A DNA stretch of 64,000 nucleotides from the NCBI GenBank assembly GCA_030431855.1, contig JAUIII010000002.1, positions 1 through 64,000 on the forward strand, in the 5' to 3' direction. Positions 5,810 through 13,981 of this stretch are shown here, piece by piece. Numbering within the stretch: position 1 is the first letter of the stretch; the number at the start of each line of letters is the position of its first letter. The stretch comes from a bacterium (lineage in GTDB: Bacteria > Patescibacteriota > Saccharimonadia > Saccharimonadales > Saccharimonadaceae). Below the pieces are notes generated by a model. That model did not search any database. It had not been told where the DNA came from and saw only the letters and a list, made by a program, of their open reading frames with translations. The position numbers and the translations under genes were made by a program.

Positions 5810-6484
5810 CTATTTAATTGGTTTAGCAATGGGTTGGCGGGCAATAATTGCTGCCCATACATGCTGTGCGCCAGCATCGTGTAAGGTTTTTGCGGCATAC
5901 TGCAAGGTTGCACCCGTTGTCAAAACATCATCAATAAGTAGATACGGAGGCTGGCTTTCAACCGCCGAGCCAACGCTAAACGCCGCTGCTGCTTGCTTAA
6001 ACCGTTCACTTCTAGATGCGCCGCGCTGATGCGATGTGGTCGCACGCTTTAGTAGGGGAGTGTAGGTAAGGCCTCGCTTACGGGCGAACGCTTTAGCGAT
6101 CAATGCGGTGTGGTCGTACCCACGCTGACGTATATGAGCAGCGATGGTAGGAATCGGCACGACAACTGTATCGGCCGGGAGATCGGGAATATACATATCA
6201 AGTAAATCAGCGGCAGCCTTATAGGCTACTCTTACCCGCTCGAACTTGTAGTCGTTTATCAGCTGCAATAATGCACCTTCACGACTACCAATATGCCATG
6301 CTTTTTCATAGAACGTACGACACGAAACACAGATACCGCTGGGCTCGGGCGCATTGCAAATAATACAGGCTTCAATCGCCTCATCTACGATGTCGTATTT
6401 ACAACTATCGCATAATACACTGCCTGTCTTTTGGCAGTTATAACAGTAGTGGGGAGCGACGATTGAGAGTGCTGTATCTATCAT
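5810..6484 (-). CDS. comF: ComF-family phosphoribosyltransferase
   Basis: 224 residues. The N-terminus has two Cys-pair knuckles (CYNCQKTGSVLCDSC and CIICNAPEPSGICVSC), a zinc ribbon typical of ComFC. The C-terminal PRTase domain holds the PRPP-binding loop LLIDDVLTTGATL (about 185-197). ComFC proteins are needed for DNA uptake in naturally competent bacteria, where they act after the DNA enters the cytoplasm; the exact reaction is unsettled. The start is at ATG 6484, with -10 TATAAT on the minus strand at 6519-6524, overlapping the divergent Hsp20 promoter. Confidence 0.88.
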   Translation of the reverse strand: MIDTALSIVAPHYCYNCQKTGSVLCDSCKYDIVDEAIEACIICNAPEPSGICVSCRTFYEKAWHIGSREGALLQLINDYKFERVRVAYKAAADLLDMYIPDLPADTVVVPIPTIAAHIRQRGYDHTALIAKAFARKRGLTYTPLLKRATTSHQRGASRSERFKQAAAAFSVGSAVESQPPYLLIDDVLTTGATLQYAAKTLHDAGAQHVWAAIIARQPIAKPIK

Positions 6485-6515
6485 TGTACTTTTTACGTTT
6501 TAGGTGCTTATGCTG

Positions 6516-6544
6516 TTGATTATAGCTTATGCATTGGCTATACT
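6516..6544 (+). promoter_or_regulatory. Promoter of hsp20, overlapping divergent comF promoter
   Basis: TTGATT, 17-bp spacer, TATACT on the plus strand. The minus-strand TATAAT for comF covers the -35, so the two promoters should compete. No CIRCE element is seen. Confidence 0.65.
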
Positions 6545-6591
6545 GTAAGAGACTATCTGTCAATAGAGCCTTAGATGAAGTGGAGGAATCA

Positions 6592-7065
6592 ATGGCCCGT
6601 AAACAAAACGACGATTTGTTGATCGAGGACGAGCTGGCTGCAGCATTCTTGAACGACGACGATCTGGCGCAGGGTGGCAGCGACCAACAACAACCAGCAG
6701 TACCGGCTGACGAAAACTGGGACGAAAGCGAAGACGACTTTCCAGGGCAACTAGCGGTAGACGTGTATGAAACCGAGGAAAAATTGGTAGTAAAAGCACG
6801 TACAGCCGGTGTAAACAAAGAAGACCTCGATGTTAGCATCTCTGACGGTATTCTTACCATCAGTGGCACGCTATCAAGTGGCGACGACACCGACGCTACC
6901 AACTGGCACATTCAGGAATGTTACTGGGGCGAATTTAGTCGCACCGTAGCTCTGCCTGTTGCCGTAAAGGAAGACGAAGTAGAGGCTGTTCTAAAAGATG
7001 GCGTTCTGAGCATTATCTTCAACAAGGTAAAGCAAGAACAAGCTAAGAAGATTACGATTCAGTAA
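6592..7065 (+). CDS. Hsp20/alpha-crystallin small heat shock protein
   Basis: 157 residues. An acidic, Gln-rich N-terminal arm (1-45) is followed by an alpha-crystallin domain (about 50-140) with the diagnostic strands LVVKARTAGVNKEDLDVSI and LKDGVLSIIF (the family A-x-x-x-x-G-V-L motif reads VLKDGVLSI). It should form oligomers that hold unfolding proteins. Start 6592 follows Shine-Dalgarno GGAGG; an ATG at 6529 lies inside the promoter and is rejected. A terminator follows directly. Confidence 0.92.
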   Translation: MARKQNDDLLIEDELAAAFLNDDDLAQGGSDQQQPAVPADENWDESEDDFPGQLAVDVYETEEKLVVKARTAGVNKEDLDVSISDGILTISGTLSSGDDTDATNWHIQECYWGEFSRTVALPVAVKEDEVEAVLKDGVLSIIFNKVKQEQAKKITIQ

Positions 7066-7085
7066 TAGCTCTAGCAGACTTTGAA

Positions 7086-7113
7086 GGGGCCACCCAGACG
7101 GGTGGTTCTTTTA
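7086..7113 (+). terminator. Terminator of hsp20
   Basis: GCCACCC-AGAC-GGGTGGT hairpin followed by TCTTTTATT. Confidence 0.85.
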
Positions 7114-7129
7114 TTGCCACATATGCGCC

Positions 7130-7168
7130 ACCCAAAAAGAAACCGCGTCGGCACTGTGTCGACGCGGT
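7130..7168 (-). terminator. Terminator of the pilin array
   Basis: Minus strand ACCGCGTCG/CGACGCGGT 9-bp perfect stem followed by TTTCTTTTT, just after the last pilin gene. Confidence 0.85.
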
Positions 7169-7189
7169 ATACCTATTCGAAGGTGGGGT

Positions 7190-7600
7190 TTAAACGAAAC
7201 TTCCAATAACGAAGTTGACGATTGCATAGGCGAGAATCGCCACGACGATACCAACAATTGCGTAAAGAATCGTATTCTTCGCCGCTGTCACAGCTGCTTG
7301 GTCACCACCAGAGATGGTGTAACGGATACCACCGATGATAAGCATAATCACCGAAATAGCACCGATAAGGAACAACAGCACGTTTGTAATGGTGCTAAAT
7401 ACACCGCTCGTACCGAACAGTTGGTCTGATTGTTCTTCGCCCTGGGCACAGTCAACGCCATTAGAGAGCGTTACGTCGTCACTACAATTTGATGCCGCAC
7501 CAGCAATTGCTGGGACCGCTGCAGTTACACCAAGTGCCATCACTGGTACAAGGAGAAGTGCTTGCAAACTCTTTTTTATACTACTTTTCATTCGTTTCAT
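7190..7600 (-). CDS. VirB2/TrbC-like pilin, array gene 6
   Basis: About 136 residues. N-terminal signal (KKSLQALLLVPVMALGV, cleavage near AIAGA), a mature part with two Cys (NCSDD, VDCAQ), then two membrane helices joined by SGGDQAAVTAAKNT. Closest to the orphan pilin at 4099. The frame is open to 7687, but the Shine-Dalgarno AAGGAAGG supports ATG 7600 (or 7591), and the upstream part overlaps the preceding gene. Last gene of the six-gene minus-strand unit, followed by a terminator. Confidence 0.85.
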   Translation of the reverse strand: MKRMKSSIKKSLQALLLVPVMALGVTAAVPAIAGAASNCSDDVTLSNGVDCAQGEEQSDQLFGTSGVFSTITNVLLFLIGAISVIMLIIGGIRYTISGGDQAAVTAAKNTILYAIVGIVVAILAYAIVNFVIGSFV

Positions 7601-7662
7601 TTCCTTCCTTCGAATGGTTACTGGTGGTAGTGTAGCAAATTCACTACTGTTTGTTAAGAGGC

Positions 7663-8043
7663 TTAGTTGAACGCGCCAACAACCCATTTCACGATTGCGT
7701 AGGCCAGAATAGCAACCACTAGCCCAATAACAGCATATAAAATGGTGTCCTTGGCCGCCTTGGCTGCATTTTGATCGCCAGCGGAAAGTGTGTAGCGAAT
7801 ACCCCCCACAACAATCATTATGACCGCAATAGCACCAATCAGGAACAGTAGCACGTTAATGATTTGCTCGAGATTATCGTTCAAGTCTGTTTTAGTGGTT
7901 GTGTCGCCACCCGAAGCATTCACGCCATCGAGTACTTTATTGCTTGGGTTCAGTGCCCCGACAGTTGCCGATGGCGCCAGTACGGCCACACCGCCAAGTA
8001 CAACAGCCAGCGCTACTACCATGTGTTTTATTTTCTGTATCAT
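7663..8043 (-). CDS. VirB2/TrbC-like pilin, array gene 5
   Basis: 126 residues: signal segment KHMVVALAVVLGGVAVLAPS, a short Thr/Asp-rich mature N-terminus, then two helices linked by SAGDQNAAKAAKDTILYA. Start 8043 follows Shine-Dalgarno AAAGGAG; the open frame up to 8067 lies before it. The conserved basic linker between the helices is the cytoplasmic turn expected in VirB2/TrbC pilins. Confidence 0.87.
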   Translation of the reverse strand: MIQKIKHMVVALAVVLGGVAVLAPSATVGALNPSNKVLDGVNASGGDTTTKTDLNDNLEQIINVLLFLIGAIAVIMIVVGGIRYTLSAGDQNAAKAAKDTILYAVIGLVVAILAYAIVKWVVGAFN

Positions 8044-8057
8044 ATATTCTCCTTTAC

Positions 8058-8432
8058 CTAAAACCATCCTACAATAAACTTCACAATCGCGAATGCAAGC
8101 AGTGAAATCACCAGACCAACCACCGCATAAATAATCGTTTCACGCGCAGACTTTACCTGGCTTGGGTCACCTCCAGAGAGGTTAAACCGAATACCGCCCA
8201 CAATTATCATGATGACACTTATGACACCGATGACAAACAGCAAAATGCCAACGATAGCCTGAATTAACGGATCAACCGAATCCTTTTTTGCCTTACATAT
8301 GGTTGTATTGTTGTTGGTACCGGTACATGCATCATCAAATACATTAATGGCACCAGCAGGGACAGTCGCCATACTGGCCACTCCCAGCGCAAGCGCCAGT
8401 GATAGTACCATTTGGTTGAATCGTTTTCGCAT
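8058..8432 (-). CDS. VirB2/TrbC-like pilin, array gene 4
   Basis: 124 residues. Signal peptide (FNQMVLSLALALGVASMATV, cleavage after PAGA), a two-Cys segment (DACTGTNNNTTICKAK) that could form a small disulphide loop, then two helices joined by SGGDPSQVKSARETIIYA. Shine-Dalgarno GGAAG upstream. It is 15 bp from the next gene and 5 bp from the previous one. Confidence 0.87.
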   Translation of the reverse strand: MRKRFNQMVLSLALALGVASMATVPAGAINVFDDACTGTNNNTTICKAKKDSVDPLIQAIVGILLFVIGVISVIMIIVGGIRFNLSGGDPSQVKSARETIIYAVVGLVISLLAFAIVKFIVGWF

Positions 8433-8436
8433 AGAG

Positions 8437-8724
8437 TTAAAAGCTTCCTATGATAAAGTTTGTTATTAAAAACGCCATCATTACGACTACGAGACCCACC
8501 GCTGCGTACACTATGATGTCTTTGCCAAGTTTAACCTTAGAGGGGTCACCAGCAGACAAGACGTATACCAATCCTCCAATGATTATCGATATCACGGCGA
8601 TAATGCCCGCTACTGTATACACAGTGGTCAAAATTCCCGCCAACGCATCTGATGCGCTTACTTTCGGAACGCCAGCATCGCTTGCGTTGATTTTAGTAGC
8701 CGCTAGGTAAAACAGTTGCATCAT
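8437..8724 (-). CDS. VirB2/TrbC-like pilin, array gene 3 (short, no clear signal peptide)
   Basis: 95 residues. Unlike its neighbours it lacks an obvious signal peptide; the N-terminus is MMQLFYLAATK and the mature-like region begins within 20 residues. Two helices are joined by SAGDPSKVKLGKDIIVYA. It follows the stop of gene 2 by 2 bp with no good Shine-Dalgarno, so it is probably translated by coupling. It may be an inner-membrane platform variant rather than a major pilin (inference). Confidence 0.82.
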   Translation of the reverse strand: MMQLFYLAATKINASDAGVPKVSASDALAGILTTVYTVAGIIAVISIIIGGLVYVLSAGDPSKVKLGKDIIVYAAVGLVVVMMAFLITNFIIGSF

Positions 8725-8726
8725 GA

Positions 8727-9167
8727 CTATTTTATATTACCTGCTATCAGAGTCACAATGGCGATGGAGAGGAACGATAAAACGAGCCCGACAACTGCAT
8801 TCTGTATAGTTGTGCGCGCAGCGGTGATTTTATTGGCATCAGATGCAACCGTCAGGTATTTAAATCCACCGTAAATAATAAACCCAGCTGATATGTACGC
8901 TACCAGCTGCAAGGCAATCTCGAGTACGTTGAGTACAATTCGAAAAATATAGCGCGTTAGTTTGGTTTCTTCATTACCCCCTAGTTTTGACGGGCTCTTT
9001 AATCGACAGTTGCCATCGGTAAGTCCGTCGTACCAGGCAGGGAAGGTAAGAAAGCTACTGCTACATTTGCCCGCTGCATGCGCGCTGGGCGACAAGGCCA
9101 CCATGCCGGCGCCAAACGATACCACCATCATTGCAGCCACCATCAGTTGCTTTATACGGTTAATCAC
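8727..9167 (-). CDS. VirB2/TrbC-like pilin, array gene 2 (GTG start)
   Basis: 146 residues from GTG 9167, preceded by GGAGGA and overlapping the TGA of gene 1 (GTGA). Signal segment KQLMVAAMMVVSFGAGMVAL with cleavage after AHAAG, a Cys-containing mature N-terminus, and two helices joined by ASDANKITAARTTIQNA. The linker differs from the SGGD-type of genes 3-6, so this is a divergent subfamily. The longer open frame to 9209 is rejected because the Shine-Dalgarno fits only the GTG. Confidence 0.83.
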   Translation of the reverse strand: MINRIKQLMVAAMMVVSFGAGMVALSPSAHAAGKCSSSFLTFPAWYDGLTDGNCRLKSPSKLGGNEETKLTRYIFRIVLNVLEIALQLVAYISAGFIIYGGFKYLTVASDANKITAARTTIQNAVVGLVLSFLSIAIVTLIAGNIK

Positions 9168-9697
9168 GAGAACACTCCTCCTGGAATAATAAAGTTGAGT
9201 AGAGACCACATGAGAATAAACATCACGAGGCCAATAACGACATTGGTAATAATCTGCTTCGCTTGGCTCACTTGCTCGTTCTTGTCTTCGGCGCTGGCAT
9301 ATAAAATCGATGCGTACACAATGCCGCCCACGGCGACCACGCCGATTCCCGCCGTCAGTAGATTAATCGCGATCAACAGCAGTTTCCACACGCCGTTATC
9401 CTCTACGTCGGTACCGTTGTCACACAGGCTTGAAGGCAAAATTGAGGTTGCACAGCCGGGGTCGGCAGACCCCGTACTTGTCGATGCCGCTTTCGGAGCA
9501 GTGTAGCCACCGTGGCCCTTACAAGCTTTTTGGTAATCTTTTAGCGTGAAGGTGCTGCCAGATCGCGTAGCGGTGACCTTTTTGCCATCGTTACACACTA
9601 CCTTGGTCGTAGCTGGGTCGGCAAAGGCAGTTTGCACGCTAATAAACGCGAACAACGCGCTCAAGCTAACAAGTCGAATTATTTTTTTGTATTTCAT
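9164..9697 (-). CDS. VirB2/TrbC-like pilin-related membrane protein, array gene 1
   Basis: 177 residues, the longest of the set. Signal peptide ending near VQTAFA, a ~75-residue extracytoplasmic domain with several Cys (KVVCND, YQKACKGHGG, DPGCATS, SSLCDNG), then two helices joined by ASAEDKNEQVSQAKQIITN. The extra Cys-rich domain suggests a specialised, perhaps tip, subunit; this is inference. First gene of the unit, with Shine-Dalgarno AGGAT and a TTGAAG-16-TATATT promoter in the divergent region 9698-9819. Confidence 0.8.
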   Translation of the reverse strand: MKYKKIIRLVSLSALFAFISVQTAFADPATTKVVCNDGKKVTATRSGSTFTLKDYQKACKGHGGYTAPKAASTSTGSADPGCATSILPSSLCDNGTDVEDNGVWKLLLIAINLLTAGIGVVAVGGIVYASILYASAEDKNEQVSQAKQIITNVVIGLVMFILMWSLLNFIIPGGVFS

Positions 9698-9780
9698 GGG
9701 TTAATCCTATGCTATACAGTTTACACATATTCAATATAAAAAGTAAAGCTTTTGCTTCAAGACTTTCCCCTTATAGACTA

Positions 9781-9809
9781 TTGACTTTTTCTCTGTAAAA
9801 TGATATTGT
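9781..9809 (+). promoter_or_regulatory. Promoter of the first VirB6-like gene
   Basis: TTGACT, 17-bp spacer, TATTGT. It ends 10 bp before ATG 9820, leaving essentially no leader. It is back to back with the pilin-array promoter. Confidence 0.65.
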
Positions 9810-9819
9810 CGTAAGTGAT

Positions 9820-12800
9820 ATGTGGGAAGCTCTAATACAGCGCCCGCGCGGTAGAATATTCGCGCGGAATTTACTCATGATGCTCGCCACCTTTTTCGTG
9901 GCGTCCCTTGCTGGTAGTACCTCTGTTTCAGCCGTCCCTGGCCCAGACGACCTAAAGCACAGCGCCAACTGGAACGGCAGCGTAATTAGCTACAATGCAA
10001 CAGATTACACTGGCCCGGTGACCGCCCGCAACAACGACCCGTCCACGCTTCCACAAGGCACCATCTACTTCTACACATTTGATGCTACCTCTAGTACCAA
10101 AACAACTGGCTACCTGATCTCATTCAAAAAGGGAACCAACCTCAGCAAAGCCACCTCGGCTACCTACCAAACAGGCGACTACGATATCAACAGCGGCCGC
10201 TTTAGCAATCTGTCCCCGCCCGAAACCATAGAAGTTGACGCTTCAACCTACGGTAGCGCGGCTGCTGTTCAGGCCACCTCGTGTGACGTTGACGGCATTG
10301 GCTGGCTAGTGTGCCCGGTCTCGAATTGGATAGCAAATGGTATCGACGCGCTATACGGCGTGCTGACCAATTTCCTTACCGTAACACCACTTACCACAAG
10401 CAACGGCAGCCTATACACTGCATGGAAGTTTGCCTTGAATATCGCAAACATCAGCTTCATCCTTGGTTTCTTAGTGATTATCTACTACTACCTGGCTGGC
10501 ACTGTAGAAGGCAAATACACCATCCGAAAAATTGTACCGCGCGTCGTAATAGTGGCGATACTGGTGAACGTTTCCTACTGGGTGTGTGCTGTTGCTGTTG
10601 ATATTTCCAACATCCTCGGCTACTCGGTACAAGAAATGTTCACGACACTACGCGACCAGCTAGGCGCGGCCAATTCAGCGGCCGACGATATTGGCTGGAA
10701 GGCTGTCACCGCTGTTGCGCTCGGTGGGGGTGGGGCTGCCTATGCTGGTCTGGCCGGCATTGCAGGCGCAACTGCGCTGGGCGGCACCAGCATGTCACTT
10801 CTTCTCATGGCTGCACTTGTGCCTGTATTATTCGCCATCTTTGTTGCGGTAGCCGTTCTAGCTGCACGCCAGGCGCTTATTACCATTTTCATCATTATCT
10901 CACCTCTAGCGTTCGCTATGTACTTGCTACCAAATACCGAAGAGTGGTTTGGCAGGTGGCGCAAGCTATTTGTTTCGATGCTCATTATGTTCCCGGCGTT
11001 TTCAGCCATCTTTGGCGGTTCTCAGCTGGCCGGTGTTATTATCATCCAAAATGCACCGAATAGCCCGTACGGCCTAGCCATTGTTATCCTGGGGCTTGTT
11101 GTTCAGGCGATTCCACTGTTTATCACGCCGTTCTTGATTCGTCTCTCAAGCGGTCTACTAGGTACCATTGCAGGTCTTGCAAACGATCGTTCAAAGGGTA
11201 TCTTCGACCGCACACAAAACATGCTGCGCGACCGCGCCGAAGACCAAAAGGCCCGTGTTATGAAAAACCAGCCCCACCGAGCCAACCTGTGGCGACGCGC
11301 TGGTAATCACTACGGCATGAGCAAGCATAACCGTGAGCGTTTGCGTGCTGCTCGTATGGCACAAGCCGAGGCAAACTACGACCGCACACGACGCGGTTAC
11401 CGTGCGTACGAAGAGGGTCGCCTAGGTGAAGACCAAAAAGAAGCCGCTAAAAACGCCAACGAAAAGCAGCTACAAAAGCGTATTAGCGGCAACTACGACT
11501 ACTCGGACCTTAGCCGACGCGAACGCGCCTCGCCTCTGCATGCCATGCGCCAGGAAAATAAATACGCCGACTGGCGCGAACGGCTGCATGAATCACACGC
11601 CGATTCTGTAGGTGCCGATATTATGAAGCAAAAGATTCACGACGAGGGCGAGCGCCATGTTCGTAAAGATATTGCAACTGGTTCAGACTCATACAACCGA
11701 GCGCTGCGTGGCATGCAACAGCAATCTGTTGCCGATAAGGGTGTCGCCGAGTTGTACAAGGGCAGAGTTGAGGCCCAGGGCGAGAAACAATTCAGAAAAG
11801 AAGTGGCCGATTCGCGTGAGCTGACTCGTGTCGTGAAAGATAGCTACCACGACAAGAAAATGGCCGAATCGTACCAGACGATTGTTGATAAGGCCGCCGA
11901 GAAGAGCTGGAGCAACCGCGTACGCAACGACGATGCGACTCAAACCCTGTATCTGCGCGCCAAGCGGAATGAAGATGGCGCCGAGCTAGCCGAACAACAG
12001 GTTAAAGAGTTCGTGCAGAATGTGCGCACCCAAGGTGGCACCGCGCCGGGCGTCGCAGCCAGCGCAATTGGCTACGCAGATAATATTAAGACGATTTACA
12101 CCGAGACTGATATATCGAAGAATGCCGAAGCTGCGGCCCAGAAACTCGAGCAAATTGAACTGGCCAAAGCCTACGAAGGCAACGCACAGCTGCGCCGACG
12201 GGCAGGTGGTATCGGTGGTGAAGCGGCAGCCAACCTGGTGTTCGCGAAGGCCAAGCAAACCATTATCAACAACCAAATCGAAGGTACCAAAGCTGAAAAG
12301 AGTATTCTTACGCAGACCGATTCAAGCGAGCTATTCGCCGGCATGGACGACCCAACCAAATCTGTCGAGCAGCTAGCTGCCTACGCCGGTACCATTGCCG
12401 AGCGTGGTTACCACGCCGACCACGTACGCTTGCTAGATAAAGTAAGCCGCATGTACCAAGATGCCGAAGCATCAGGCGACGCCGAGCGTATTGGCGTGAT
12501 GAAAGATGTGATTCAACAAGTAAAGGCAGACCTATCGAAAGACGCCTTCGGTATTAGTGATACCGACCGCACACTACTGAGCGAAGGTCGCTACAACACC
12601 AATATCTACGAAAGTACCCGCGACCGCATAATGACCAACCTGTCTGTTGAAGCTATGTCTCAACTCGACCCAGACGATATGTACCTACTGTACGAGATGG
12701 ACCAAAAGGGCTTCCTAACCCAAGAACAGCACGACAAGATTGTTGAGACATACAACAAATGGAAGGTACACGAAGTGCTTGGACCAAAACTGAAAGACAA

Positions 12801-12939
12801 GCAAAGGAATGTGTACGAACGAATGATTGATCCAACCATTCGTGGTGTGTGGAACGATAATAAAGAACCGCCTCGTGACCTCTACCACGTGGAAGATGGC
12901 ATCAAGCTGACAAGGCCGTCTCGCCCTTACACGCCGTAG
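9820..12939 (+). CDS. VirB6/TrbL-like channel protein with giant charged tail (copy 1)
   Basis: 1039 residues. Signal-like segment (about 18-40), an extracytoplasmic part, the signature SCDVDGIGWLVCPV (about 153-166), then about seven membrane helices (about 200-450) with Ala/Gly-rich stretches, as in VirB6/TrbL. The remaining ~580 residues are hydrophilic, highly charged and helical, rich in Ala, Glu, Arg and Lys, with no membrane segment, presumably a cytoplasmic coiled region. VirB6 normally forms the inner-membrane pore of a T4SS. Typical VirB6 is about 300 residues; the tail is the unusual part. Paralogue of 13982-16717. Start at 9820 is set by the promoter. Confidence 0.85.
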   Translation: MWEALIQRPRGRIFARNLLMMLATFFVASLAGSTSVSAVPGPDDLKHSANWNGSVISYNATDYTGPVTARNNDPSTLPQGTIYFYTFDATSSTKTTGYLISFKKGTNLSKATSATYQTGDYDINSGRFSNLSPPETIEVDASTYGSAAAVQATSCDVDGIGWLVCPVSNWIANGIDALYGVLTNFLTVTPLTTSNGSLYTAWKFALNIANISFILGFLVIIYYYLAGTVEGKYTIRKIVPRVVIVAILVNVSYWVCAVAVDISNILGYSVQEMFTTLRDQLGAANSAADDIGWKAVTAVALGGGGAAYAGLAGIAGATALGGTSMSLLLMAALVPVLFAIFVAVAVLAARQALITIFIIISPLAFAMYLLPNTEEWFGRWRKLFVSMLIMFPAFSAIFGGSQLAGVIIIQNAPNSPYGLAIVILGLVVQAIPLFITPFLIRLSSGLLGTIAGLANDRSKGIFDRTQNMLRDRAEDQKARVMKNQPHRANLWRRAGNHYGMSKHNRERLRAARMAQAEANYDRTRRGYRAYEEGRLGEDQKEAAKNANEKQLQKRISGNYDYSDLSRRERASPLHAMRQENKYADWRERLHESHADSVGADIMKQKIHDEGERHVRKDIATGSDSYNRALRGMQQQSVADKGVAELYKGRVEAQGEKQFRKEVADSRELTRVVKDSYHDKKMAESYQTIVDKAAEKSWSNRVRNDDATQTLYLRAKRNEDGAELAEQQVKEFVQNVRTQGGTAPGVAASAIGYADNIKTIYTETDISKNAEAAAQKLEQIELAKAYEGNAQLRRRAGGIGGEAAANLVFAKAKQTIINNQIEGTKAEKSILTQTDSSELFAGMDDPTKSVEQLAAYAGTIAERGYHADHVRLLDKVSRMYQDAEASGDAERIGVMKDVIQQVKADLSKDAFGISDTDRTLLSEGRYNTNIYESTRDRIMTNLSVEAMSQLDPDDMYLLYEMDQKGFLTQEQHDKIVETYNKWKVHEVLGPKLKDKQRNVYERMIDPTIRGVWNDNKEPPRDLYHVEDGIKLTRPSRPYTP

Positions 12940-12974
12940 CCTTAGCACCTAATGCGCATACAACCATAAGCCTC

Positions 12975-13003
12975 TTGACATTTTGAATGATTTGGAGTAT
13001 AAT
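12975..13003 (+). promoter_or_regulatory. Consensus promoter
   Basis: Perfect TTGACA-17-TATAAT, the strongest-looking promoter in the window. Drives the membrane protein gene at 13055; an upstream ATG at 12983 lies inside it. Confidence 0.85.
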
Positions 13004-13054
13004 ACGAAGGTAACATTGTTAGTGCCCCAAGCGCACAAGGAAAGACAACCAATC

Positions 13055-13894
13055 ATGTCAATTACTCACAAAGAACCAGTCACTCACTCTAGCGATCCAA
13101 ACGACCGCGATCCACAGTCAACTCGTGGACACCGCAGGGGACGCGTAGCCGGTTTCGCTGTTGGCTTATTGACGCTTGGCGGTGTTGGCGCGTTTGGCTA
13201 TAATGCACTAACTTCCGGCGATAACGCTGAACCCGACCGTGTGGATGAATCTACCAGCGGCCCAGCCGTTGCCGGCGGTGACGCGTCTGAATCAGCTGCA
13301 CCTGAAGCAACAGAAAGCCAGGCGCCTGAAGTGCTGTCCCCGGAAGAAGCTATTGGTATTGAACAAACAACCTATGCTGATGTAAACACCCGTGAAGCAG
13401 CTAGTGCCCCAGATATATTGCAGCAAGCCCGTCAGCCAATTTCAGCCGATACCCCGCTGGATGAAGCGGTGGTTGAAATGGGTAACAAATTTAATATTTA
13501 CAGCTTGACGGGTGACGAACAGGTACTTGCATCCATTTTTGGCGCTGAAACTGCTGCGAACAACTCAACCAACCTTGTGGTGCAAGTTCGTGAAATCCAG
13601 GCCCACAGCGACAACCGATTTGACTACTTTAAGGATTACCCAGCAGAGTTAATCATAGACAGTGAAACTGGCGAAGTGGTTGATGTCACCCGTCATGAAT
13701 CATTCGAGCCACTTGAGACTACAGGTGATTTGTCCGTACGCTTTAATGAGCACTACAATACTAACTTTGAAAGAGTTGATCGTAGCGAAGTGTTTGAAAA
13801 CGACCAGTTAGATAACCCCTACGTAATCGAGAAGACCATCACATTTACTGTTGATGGAGGCAACCTCGTGGTTAGTCACATCGCCAGGTCCTAA
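13055..13894 (+). CDS. Single-TM surface protein of unknown function in the T4SS island
   Basis: 279 residues. A basic cytoplasmic N-terminus (1-25), one TM (RVAGFAVGLLTLGGVGAFGY, about 29-48), then an acidic Glu/Ser/Ala/Pro-rich linker (50-100) and a ~160-residue extracytoplasmic domain. Not recognised. Start 13055 is chosen because the longer frame begins inside a consensus promoter; AAGGAAA precedes it. It has its own strong promoter and terminator between the two VirB6-like genes, so it is expressed separately, perhaps as an abundant accessory component (inference). Confidence 0.75.
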   Translation: MSITHKEPVTHSSDPNDRDPQSTRGHRRGRVAGFAVGLLTLGGVGAFGYNALTSGDNAEPDRVDESTSGPAVAGGDASESAAPEATESQAPEVLSPEEAIGIEQTTYADVNTREAASAPDILQQARQPISADTPLDEAVVEMGNKFNIYSLTGDEQVLASIFGAETAANNSTNLVVQVREIQAHSDNRFDYFKDYPAELIIDSETGEVVDVTRHESFEPLETTGDLSVRFNEHYNTNFERVDRSEVFENDQLDNPYVIEKTITFTVDGGNLVVSHIARS

Positions 13895-13924
13895 TGTAGC
13901 TATACGCTAATACATCTATATATA

Positions 13925-13953
13925 AATAACGGCAAACTGATTGCCGTTATTTT
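13925..13953 (+). terminator. Intrinsic terminator
   Basis: Perfect 11-bp stem AATAACGGCAA/TTGCCGTTATT, loop ACTGA, then TTTT. The 3' arm contains the TTGCCG -35 of the next promoter. Confidence 0.85.
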
Positions 13954-13969
13954 GATGAAGCATTATACT
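13941..13969 (+). promoter_or_regulatory. Promoter of the second VirB6-like gene, inside a terminator
   Basis: TTGCCG, 17-bp spacer, TATACT. The -35 is the 3' arm of the terminator hairpin. The -10 ends 12 bp before ATG 13982. Confidence 0.65.
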
Positions 13970-13981
13970 ACAAAAGTAGTT

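Noticed and set aside
7190-9697. Pilin array as a single broken gene
   Set aside because: Each has its own start, stop, signal or coupling and helix pair; differences are domain-level.
12983-13054. Longer N-terminus for the 13055 gene (ATG 12983)
   Set aside because: Lies inside a perfect TTGACA-17-TATAAT promoter; not transcribed. AAGGAAA precedes ATG 13055.
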